This document shows positions 24,347-30,769 of a stretch of 54,053 nucleotides of DNA, one piece after another. Position numbers and translations under genes: made by a program. The DNA lies in the NCBI GenBank assembly GCA_017417465.1, contig JAFPZD010000157.1, forward strand, positions 1 to 54,053. Direction: 5' to 3'. The number at the start of each line of letters is the position of its first letter. Position 1 is the first letter of the stretch. The DNA is from Prevotella sp. (lineage in GTDB: Bacteria > Bacteroidota > Bacteroidia > Bacteroidales > Bacteroidaceae). Under the pieces are notes generated by a model. That model was not told the DNA's origin. It worked only from the letters and a program-made list of their open reading frames with translations, and ran no database searches.

Positions 24347-25830
24347 GACCCCTCATGCTAGCCGGCACCGGCAGCGATGTGGGCAAGAGCGTGCTGGCTA
24401 CAGCCCTCTGCCGCATCCTCCTGCAGGACGGCTACCGCCCCGCGCCTTTTAAAGCGCAAAACATGGCACTGAACTCCTACGCCACCCCCGATGGCTACGA
24501 GATAGGCCGCGCACAAGCGGTGCAGGCTGAGGCCTGCCGACTGGCTCCACACACCGACATGAACCCTCTGCTGCTGAAGCCCTCAAGCGACCACACCAGC
24601 CAGGTGGTGCTCCACGGCAAGCCCATCGGCAATCGCAATGCGTATGACTTCTGGGGAGGAAGCGGAGAAGCCCTCGACTTCCGCCACGAGGTCTGCTCAG
24701 CTTTCGAGCGCCTGGCCGCTCACTACAACCCAGTAGTGATGGAGGGTGCAGGCAGCATCTCCGAGATGAACCTGCGCGACCACGACCTGGTGAATCTGCC
24801 GATGGCTCGCCATGCCGGTGCCGCCGTCGTCCTCGTGGCCGACATCGACCGCGGTGGCGTATTTGCCTCGTGCTACGGCAGCATCAAGCTGCAGTCGCCC
24901 GAAGACCAGAGCCTCATCCGTGGCATCATCGTCAACAAGTTTCGAGGCGACCTCCGCCTCTTCGACGATGGTCGTCGCCTGTTGGAACAATACTGCGGTG
25001 TTCCTGTCCTTGGCGTCATCCCCTATGTCAACGACCTCCATATCGATGCCGAGGACAGCGTGGTACTGGAAAGAAGAGAAGATGATTGTTGCCAAAGAGA
25101 CACAAGAGACCTCAAGCCTCAAACAAAAATCGCGGTTCTGCTGTTGCGCCACCTGTCGAACTTCACCGATTTCGACGTATTGGAGCGCGACCCGCGCGTC
25201 CATCTCTTCTACACCAAAGAGCCGGCAGACCTTGCACAGGCCGACATCATCATCATTCCTGGCACGAAGGCAACTCTCGACGACCTCTACTACCTGCGCC
25301 GCAGCGGACTGGCCTCCGCCATTCTGCAGGCGCACGCCGATGGCAAGACCGTGATGGGCATCTGCGGTGGCTTTCAGATGCTGGGCCACACCATCAGCGA
25401 CCCCGACGGCATCGAGGGCGACATCAGCGAAATGCCCGGCCTAGGCCTCTTAGACATGCACACCGTGATGACCCAAGAGAAGACCACTCGCCAAGTGGAG
25501 TTCACCTTTCATGGCCACCGTTGCCGCGGCTACGAGATACACCAAGGTCGCAGCTCCATCACTACCCCCATCGTCACCGACGGCCACACCATCGGCACTT
25601 ACATCCACGGCTGCCTTGACAACCGCCCCGTCATCGACTGGCTGCTCAGCACCACCTCCCCCGCCGCTGGTCGTGTGGCCGGCATATTTGCCGGCAGTGC
25701 CATCGCCGCCCCCTCCCTCCCCGAGGACATCGATGCCGACCGCCAGCACCAGTACGACCTGCTTGCCGACCACGTGCGCCACCACCTCGACATGGAAAAG
25801 CTCTACACCATCCTCCGCGACCATCTCTAA
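24334..25830 (+). CDS. cobQ: Cobyric acid synthase
   Basis: 498 residues, called CobQ or CbiP. The N-terminal ATPase domain (about 1-235; LAGTGSDVGKSVLATALCRIL, FKAQNMALNSY, EIGRAQAVQAEAC, VMEGAGSISEMNL, VADIDRGGVFAS) and the amidotransferase domain (about 260-490; ADIIIIPGTKATL, Cys in VMGICGGFQMLG, YIHGCLDN) are both present. It amidates b, d, e and g side chains of adenosylcobyrinate diamide. Two segments look inserted: residues about 248-264 (REDDCCQRDTRDLKPQT) between the domains, and residues about 446-455 (GRVAGIFAGS), encoded by a REP-like hairpin near the C-terminus. It starts inside cbiA and ends 12 nt before the next gene. Confidence 0.94.
   Translation: MEHLRPLMLAGTGSDVGKSVLATALCRILLQDGYRPAPFKAQNMALNSYATPDGYEIGRAQAVQAEACRLAPHTDMNPLLLKPSSDHTSQVVLHGKPIGNRNAYDFWGGSGEALDFRHEVCSAFERLAAHYNPVVMEGAGSISEMNLRDHDLVNLPMARHAGAAVVLVADIDRGGVFASCYGSIKLQSPEDQSLIRGIIVNKFRGDLRLFDDGRRLLEQYCGVPVLGVIPYVNDLHIDAEDSVVLERREDDCCQRDTRDLKPQTKIAVLLLRHLSNFTDFDVLERDPRVHLFYTKEPADLAQADIIIIPGTKATLDDLYYLRRSGLASAILQAHADGKTVMGICGGFQMLGHTISDPDGIEGDISEMPGLGLLDMHTVMTQEKTTRQVEFTFHGHRCRGYEIHQGRSSITTPIVTDGHTIGTYIHGCLDNRPVIDWLLSTTSPAAGRVAGIFAGSAIAAPSLPEDIDADRQHQYDLLADHVRHHLDMEKLYTILRDHL
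25670..25698. repeat. REP-like hairpin, copy 2, inside cobQ
   Basis: Plus strand reads GGTCGTGTG, then GCCGGCA-TATT-TGCCGGC (7-bp perfect stem, TATT loop). It is in frame and codes RVAGIFAGS. Copies 1 and 3 are at 5862-5890 and 43,871-43,899. Confidence 0.8.
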
Positions 25831-25842
25831 CTCCCATCATCT

Positions 25843-26814
25843 ATGCTCAACGGACACGGCGACGATGCGTTCCGCTACGACCGCATCGACATGAACTTCA
25901 GTACCAACATCAGCCAGCATGCCGACCACACGCTGCTGCGCTACCACCTCAATGCCCACTTCGACCTCGTGGCCAACTACCCCGAGCCCGAAGCGTGGAC
26001 ACTGGAACAGCTCTTGGCCCGCCACCTTGGTGTGCCACCACAGTGCGTGGTGGTCACAAGTGGTGCCACCGATGCCATCTATCTGATAGCCCAGACCTTC
26101 AGCCACCTGCCCTACGAGGTAGAGCAGCCAACGTTCAGCGAATACGAAGATGCCTGCCACATGTTCCATCTGGCGCAAGGCCCCGGCGGACTGTGCTGGG
26201 TGTGTAACCCCCGCAACCCCGACGGACGCGTCTACCAGCCTGACGAGCTCGACCGCCTGGCCCACAACCACCGCCTGCTCATCATCGACCAGGCCTACGA
26301 GCTCTACACCCGCCACACACTGATGACTGCTGCCGAGGCCGTTGAGCGCCGCAACATCATTCAGTTGCACTCACTCACCAAGACCTACGCTATACCCGGC
26401 CTGCGTCTCGGCTACTTGGTGGCCGACAGTGCCATCACCGCCGTGCTGCGCCGCAACATGCGCCCCTGGTCGGTAAACGCGCTGGCCATCGAGGCCGGAC
26501 GCTTCCTGATAGAGCACGACGAGCTCATCATGCGGCCCGACCTCGACGAGGCGCAGCGTCTCTGGCGGTTGCTCAGTGCCATCGATGGCTTGCACGTGCT
26601 GCCCACTGAGACCAACTTCATGCTCTGCCAACTGCGTCGTGGCTCTGCCACTGACCTGAAAGACCGCCTGGCTCGCCACTACCACATGCTCATCCGCGAT
26701 GCCTCCAATTTCCGAGGCCTTGCCCCCGGCCATTTCCGCGTTGCAGCCCAGACACGTGAAGAAAACGACCGCCTTGTGAACGCCATTGCAGAGGAGTTGT
26801 CGGAAATCCACTGA
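25843..26814 (+). CDS. cobD: Threonine-phosphate decarboxylase-like PLP enzyme (CobD/CobC)
   Basis: 323 residues of the class I/II aminotransferase fold. Motifs include the N-terminal MNFSTNISQ, VVVTSGATDAIYLIAQ (phosphate loop), CNPRNPDGRVY, and the PLP lysine in HSLTKTYAIPGLRLGYL. In Salmonella the homologue CobD decarboxylates L-threonine phosphate to the aminopropanol phosphate arm, which CbiB then attaches. The next gene here is CbiB, supporting that role. The name cobD follows the Salmonella convention. A 22-bp tandem repeat begins in its last codons. Confidence 0.88.
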   Translation: MLNGHGDDAFRYDRIDMNFSTNISQHADHTLLRYHLNAHFDLVANYPEPEAWTLEQLLARHLGVPPQCVVVTSGATDAIYLIAQTFSHLPYEVEQPTFSEYEDACHMFHLAQGPGGLCWVCNPRNPDGRVYQPDELDRLAHNHRLLIIDQAYELYTRHTLMTAAEAVERRNIIQLHSLTKTYAIPGLRLGYLVADSAITAVLRRNMRPWSVNALAIEAGRFLIEHDELIMRPDLDEAQRLWRLLSAIDGLHVLPTETNFMLCQLRRGSATDLKDRLARHYHMLIRDASNFRGLAPGHFRVAAQTREENDRLVNAIAEELSEIH

Positions 26815-26885
26815 GTTACGACACGCAATCCATTGAGTTATGTCGCGAAATCCACCGAGTTACGACACGTAATCCACTGAGTTTT
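26808..26885. repeat. 22-bp tandem repeat between cobD and cbiB
   Basis: Three and a half units of 22 bp starting at 26,808, 26,830, 26,852 and 26,874 (first unit CCACTGAGTTACGACACGCA plus AT). The first unit contains the stop codon of the upstream gene. This is the only sizeable gap (90 nt) in the downstream half of the operon. Confidence 0.85.
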
Positions 26886-26904
26886 ATCAATAAAAACAAA
26901 GCGA

Positions 26905-27870
26905 ATGACAAACCCTGCTGTTTTACTTTCCGGATGGCTGCTCGATTTGCTACTTGGCGATCCAGCCCGCCTCCCCCACCCCGTGGTCGGCTTCGGGCGC
27001 TGGATAGCTTTCTGGGAGAAACGACTGAACAAAGGCAAACACCGTGTAGCCAAAGGCGCTGTCGTGGCGATTGGCAGCATCGCCCTGACGGCGTTGCTCA
27101 CGTGGCTGTTAATCCTCCCCCAGTGGGAGGCTTTTCTGCCTCATAGCATTGTCTCCATATTGACTGCTGTGGTCAGCGCGGTGCTCATCTTTTATTGTCT
27201 GGCTGGTCATACGCTACGACGTGAGGTGCGCATGGTGTTCGAGGCTGTCGACCGATCGCTTGACGACGGTCGACGCCAGGTGGCCCGTATCGTAGGGCGC
27301 GACACTGGAAGGCTGTCGGCTCAGGAGGTGCGCACCGCTGCCCTTGAGACGCTGGCCGAAAACCTCAGCGACGGTGTCATTGCCCCGCTCTTCTGGCTGG
27401 CCATCGGCGGCGTGCCCGCCATGATGGCCTACAAAATGGTGAACACGCTCGACTCGATGATAGGCTACCGCAACGAACGCTACCTGCACTTCGGCCGATG
27501 GGCTGCTCGCATCGACGACGTGGCCAACTACATCCCCGCCCGTCTGACGGCGTTTCTCATCATCATCGCCAACACCATCTGCCGTCCTGTTTCTCACTTT
27601 TCACTTCTCGCACATCACTTCTCTACCCTCTTCCGCTACGGCCCATGCCATGCCTCGCCCAACAGTGGGTGGCCTGAGGCCGCCCTCGCCGCCTGCCTCG
27701 ACTGTCGTTTCGGTGGCACCCACGACTACTTCGGACAGCCCGTCGAGAAGCCTTATATCGGTGACAACCCACGTCCCCTCACCACGACCGACATGCAGCG
27801 CAGCCTCCGCATCGCCCTCATTGCCGAAGTCATGGCCGTTGCCATCGTTATACTCCTCACCTTTGTATAA
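26905..27870 (+). CDS. cbiB: Adenosylcobinamide-phosphate synthase
   Basis: 321 residues, a polytopic inner-membrane protein (called CbiB or CobD) that joins the aminopropanol arm to adenosylcobyric acid. Motifs are GWLLDLLLGDPARLPHPVVGFG, ETLAENLSDGVIAPLFW, MVNTLDSMIGYRNERY, FGRWAARIDDVANYIPARLTA, SPNSGWPEAALAACL and the terminal GDNPRPLTTTDM. Between the last two blocks lies a suspected insert, RPVSHFSLLAHHFSTLF, encoded by five heptanucleotide-type units (27,591-27,625). It is the last gene of the riboswitch operon, followed by a 22-bp repeat array. Confidence 0.93.
   Translation: MTNPAVLLSGWLLDLLLGDPARLPHPVVGFGRWIAFWEKRLNKGKHRVAKGAVVAIGSIALTALLTWLLILPQWEAFLPHSIVSILTAVVSAVLIFYCLAGHTLRREVRMVFEAVDRSLDDGRRQVARIVGRDTGRLSAQEVRTAALETLAENLSDGVIAPLFWLAIGGVPAMMAYKMVNTLDSMIGYRNERYLHFGRWAARIDDVANYIPARLTAFLIIIANTICRPVSHFSLLAHHFSTLFRYGPCHASPNSGWPEAALAACLDCRFGGTHDYFGQPVEKPYIGDNPRPLTTTDMQRSLRIALIAEVMAVAIVILLTFV
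27591..27625. repeat. TTCTCAC-type heptanucleotide repeat in cbiB
   Basis: Five 7-bp units (TTCTCAC, TTTTCAC, TTCTCGC, ACATCAC, TTCTCTA) encode HFSLLAHHFSTL within a loop of the membrane enzyme. More degenerate than the tracts in cbiA and priA. Confidence 0.6.
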
Positions 27871-27897
27871 GGCAGCACGCGAAAGATAGCAGACAGT

Positions 27898-28073
27898 TTG
27901 ATTACTTGCAGTTCGAGAGGACTGATAGTCGCCTCCGAGAGAACCGGTAGTCCTCTCCGAGAGGACTGCAAGACTTCTAGGAGAAGACTGCAAGACTTCT
28001 AGGAGAAGACTGCAAGACTTCTAGGAGAGGACTGCAAGACTTCTAGGAGAAGACTGCCAGACTTCTAAGAGCA
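27898..28073. repeat. 22-bp tandem repeat array after the cobalamin operon
   Basis: Eight units of 22 bp. The five at 27,964-28,073 are nearly identical (GACTGCAAGACTTCTAGGAG plus AA); the three before them (27,898-27,963) are degenerate. It fills most of the 237-bp gap between the convergent genes cbiB and the DUF3667-type gene. No separate classical terminator is seen. Confidence 0.9.
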
Positions 28074-28107
28074 GGGTTGTACCACGTCCTTAGCCCAGTC
28101 GGCATAG

Positions 28108-29055
28108 TTAAGCAGGCCTTAACGAAGTCTGGTAGATAATGAAGATGACAAGAGCCATCAGGGCGGCCAGCGCGATGAGGGAGATGATGACAGTTAACGT
28201 TAAATAGCCCAGCAGGCGAAGCTTGGAGTAGCCCGAGAACTGCTTGAGTGCCACAAAGACCATCAAGAAGGCGATGATTGCAAGAATGTCAGAGGAGAGC
28301 AATTTAGCGGTAATTGAAAAGACGCTGTAGCAATTGGCCGTATAGACAAGTGCAATGATGAACTCAGAGAAGCGCAAGTCAGGAATGGTGGGTGACTTAC
28401 GCAAGAAGAAGAAGTAGAGCGGTAAAGAGAAAAACACAAGGGAGAAGAGTGCGAAGATGGCGGGATTCTTCTTCCTGAACATATTCATCGTCTTAGCGAA
28501 CTTCACGCCGGCATAGTACATGGGCGCATCCACCTTCTCGCCATTGACTGTCAGGTAGCGGCCAGTGGCATCCTCGTTCACATCCTCCACCTGTTCAGTC
28601 CTTGTATTGTCGCGCCCTGCGTCTTTCTCGTCAAGTCCGAAGGTAAAGCCATGCTCGACGACAAACGACAAAGCGGTGAGCAGGAAGAACATTTTGAAGG
28701 GTGGGAAATAGGCCGACTGCATGCCAGAGAGGTAGTCACGAATCATATAGCCTGGGCGGAACATCAAGTCGCGGATGCTACGGAACATGCTCCGATTGCC
28801 AATGCCCCAGACATCGAGGAAGAGCATAAGACTTCGCTTGAATGAAAAGCGCCCGATGGCTGCCGACTGTCCGCAGCGCGGGCAGAAGTTTCCCTGAAAG
28901 GACGTCTTACATGAGGAGCACTCATGAAAATCATCCGAGAGTGGTGCCACCTCGTGCGGCCGGTGCTGCCACATACGAAAGGCGCGAAGCCAAACGGTGC
29001 GCAGGTGCTTGTTGGTGACGTAGCGTGACGTCCTCTTTAGTTCGGTGATGCTCAT
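28108..29055 (-). CDS. DUF3667-type membrane protein with N-terminal zinc ribbon
   Basis: 315 residues. A zinc-ribbon CSSC...FCPRCGQ lies at about 47-63, followed by a conserved juxtamembrane region (FSFKRSLMLFLDVWGIGNRSMFRSIRDLMFRPGYMIRDYLSG). Four to five hydrophobic segments follow, one around 120-135 and a cluster at 200-310. This matches the DUF3667 family common in Bacteroidetes, whose role is unknown. The gene starts 5 nt after the 5'-nucleotidase stop codon, so the two are co-transcribed. Nothing else hints at function. Confidence 0.8.
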   Translation of the reverse strand: MSITELKRTSRYVTNKHLRTVWLRAFRMWQHRPHEVAPLSDDFHECSSCKTSFQGNFCPRCGQSAAIGRFSFKRSLMLFLDVWGIGNRSMFRSIRDLMFRPGYMIRDYLSGMQSAYFPPFKMFFLLTALSFVVEHGFTFGLDEKDAGRDNTRTEQVEDVNEDATGRYLTVNGEKVDAPMYYAGVKFAKTMNMFRKKNPAIFALFSLVFFSLPLYFFFLRKSPTIPDLRFSEFIIALVYTANCYSVFSITAKLLSSDILAIIAFLMVFVALKQFSGYSKLRLLGYLTLTVIISLIALAALMALVIFIIYQTSLRPA

Positions 29056-29060
29056 TTCCT

Positions 29061-30674
29061 TTACTCCTCACAGATTTTGATTCGTCCCTGAGGTTTTGCA
29101 TACGTTTGGCCAGTGTTGCCGCCAAGCACATTCTTCAGGTAGTCGGCCAAAGCCTCGTAGTAGCGGATAGAGCTCTCCTGCAAGACGGGACACTTCTTGA
29201 AGACATCGCAAAAGCCACCGCCTTCATGGTTGTAGTTGGTCAGCGCCACACTGTAGGTACGCTTCATGTCGAGCGGTGCATAGGTACCGTCCTCCTGCAG
29301 GATCTCAATGTCGCTGACAGTGTGGCTCTTGGTGTGGATCGTAAACCGCAGGCCTGAGCACTGGGGGAAATTGCCGTCGAGCAAGGGCGTATTGGCTGTG
29401 CAGCGGCTCAGCATCTCCTTCAGTTGCTCGCCACTCACCATGATGCGTCTCAACGTGTTGTCATAAGGCAGCATGCCAATAATGTCGCCGTAGGTGATGT
29501 CGCCAGCAGCAATGTCGTTGCGTATGCCGCCACCATTCTCGAAAGCAATGTCGGACTTCATGGCATAGCGGTAGGCATCGGCTACCAGGTCGCCGGCATT
29601 GGTCTCCTCGCCTCGCACAATCCACTGATCGTTCTCATCGCTCACCACCAGCTGGTAGTCGCTGTGAGCCACCACGGCAGAGGTTACGGCCTTCACCATC
29701 TGGTGGATGCTGTCGGTGACAGCCGTCACTCGGGCGTTCTCGTAGGCAATGTCACTCGTCCTGATCAGCTTCGTGATGAAGCGTCCGTCGGTGGTGATGA
29801 GCAGTTTGCCAACGTTGGCAAACTGTGTGCCCGTCTGCGTCACGGTCACCTGCCGACCGTCGGGGTCGGTGGCCTTGGCATCTTCAAAGATGTTATGCGA
29901 GTGGCCGTCGAGCACCACGTCGATACCCTTCACATGGTTCACGAGCCGATGCGAGCTGAAGCCCATCGACTGCGGCGTCTCGCCCACATGCGAGAGCACC
30001 ACCACGTAGTCGGCGCCATCAGCACGTGCGCCATCCACTGCCCGCTGGAGGAGCTCGTAGAACGCGTCGGCTTTCAGGTCATAGAGCAGGATGCCGTTGG
30101 TGTCGTAGAACGAGTAGCCCTCGAGAATCATCGTCTCCGGTGTACAAGCGCCGATGTATGCCACCCGCTTGTCGCCATATTGGTGAATGACGTAAGGGGC
30201 ATAGAGAGGCCAGGGCTCGCCCGCCTCGAAGAGGTTGGCGCACACGACGGGCGCCCCTATCATTCCGAGCAGCTCCTGCATGCGGGGCACGCCGTAGTCG
30301 AACTCATGGTTGCCCAGTGTCAGCGCATGATAGTCCATCAGGCGCATAATGTCGGCAATGTACTGTCCCTTCGAGATGGCACCCGTGGTGTTGCCTTGCA
30401 GGAAGTCGCCACAGCAGACGACAGCGGCAAAGGCCGTGTCCGTGCTGTTGATGGCATCGCGTAGGCCTGCCATCCGCGTATAGCCATCGATGCCACAATG
30501 GACATCGTTCTCGTAAAGAATCACGATGCTCTTTTGGGCCTTGTCTACTGGTTGAGCCACGGTTCTACACGGTTTTACACGGGCCTGCTTGAGTTCTGCC
30601 GAGCGTGAACTGGCCTTTAGTGCTGGACAGCCCATTGTCAGAGCCATCAGCATCACAAATATCTTCTTCATCAT
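29061..30674 (-). CDS. UshA-like 5'-nucleotidase / metallophosphatase
   Basis: 537 residues from the ATG at 30,674 or 30,671 (MMKKIFVMLMALTMG signal peptide). The calcineurin-like phosphoesterase domain (about 50-290) shows YENDVHCGIDG, CGDFLQGN, GNHEFDYG, SHVGE and DGHSHN. The C-terminal 5'-nucleotidase domain (about 320-510) shows TNAGDLVADAYRYAM, ENGGGIRNDI and GDIIGMLPYDNTL. It should hydrolyse nucleotides outside the inner membrane for phosphate and nucleoside uptake. The usual Gly after the NDxH motif is Cys, tolerated in many homologues. Near the N-terminus, ARVKPCRTV is encoded by a repeat (30,557-30,582) like that in the first TonB receptor. A good promoter lies at 30,700-30,731. Confidence 0.9.
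   Translation of the reverse strand: MMKKIFVMLMALTMGCPALKASSRSAELKQARVKPCRTVAQPVDKAQKSIVILYENDVHCGIDGYTRMAGLRDAINSTDTAFAAVVCCGDFLQGNTTGAISKGQYIADIMRLMDYHALTLGNHEFDYGVPRMQELLGMIGAPVVCANLFEAGEPWPLYAPYVIHQYGDKRVAYIGACTPETMILEGYSFYDTNGILLYDLKADAFYELLQRAVDGARADGADYVVVLSHVGETPQSMGFSSHRLVNHVKGIDVVLDGHSHNIFEDAKATDPDGRQVTVTQTGTQFANVGKLLITTDGRFITKLIRTSDIAYENARVTAVTDSIHQMVKAVTSAVVAHSDYQLVVSDENDQWIVRGEETNAGDLVADAYRYAMKSDIAFENGGGIRNDIAAGDITYGDIIGMLPYDNTLRRIMVSGEQLKEMLSRCTANTPLLDGNFPQCSGLRFTIHTKSHTVSDIEILQEDGTYAPLDMKRTYSVALTNYNHEGGGFCDVFKKCPVLQESSIRYYEALADYLKNVLGGNTGQTYAKPQGRIKICEE
30557..30582. repeat. CCACGG/ACACGG dispersed repeat in the nucleotidase gene
   Basis: CCACGGTTCTACACGGTTTT followed by ACACGG. 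The same words make up the 51-bp unit in the TonB receptor at 10,121-10,251 and occur around 9768. It lies just after the predicted signal peptide. Confidence 0.6.
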
Positions 30675-30699
30675 ACTTGGGTCAACTATTGGTCGAGTG

Positions 30700-30731
30700 C
30701 AAAAGTACGAAGTTTTTTCCACACCGCCAAA
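30700..30731 (-). promoter_or_regulatory. Promoter of the nucleotidase/DUF3667 pair
   Basis: Minus strand: -33 TTTG (30,728-30,731), 20-nt spacer, -7 TACTTTTG (30,700-30,707). It ends 26 nt before the start codon. Confidence 0.65.
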
Positions 30732-30769
30732 CTTTTCAGTGGAAAAAAGCCAGTATCGCTCCCCAATGG

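Noticed and set aside
25846-25970. Assignment of the PLP enzyme to histidinol-phosphate aminotransferase (HisC)
   Set aside because: The fold is shared, but the position between cobQ and cbiB inside a cobalamin operon favours the threonine-phosphate decarboxylase role.
27898-28073. CRISPR array
   Set aside because: 22-bp units follow each other without spacers, so this is a simple tandem array.
29424-30464. 346-codon plus-strand frame
   Set aside because: Entirely antisense to the well-supported 5'-nucleotidase; His/Val-rich composition is typical of a shadow frame.
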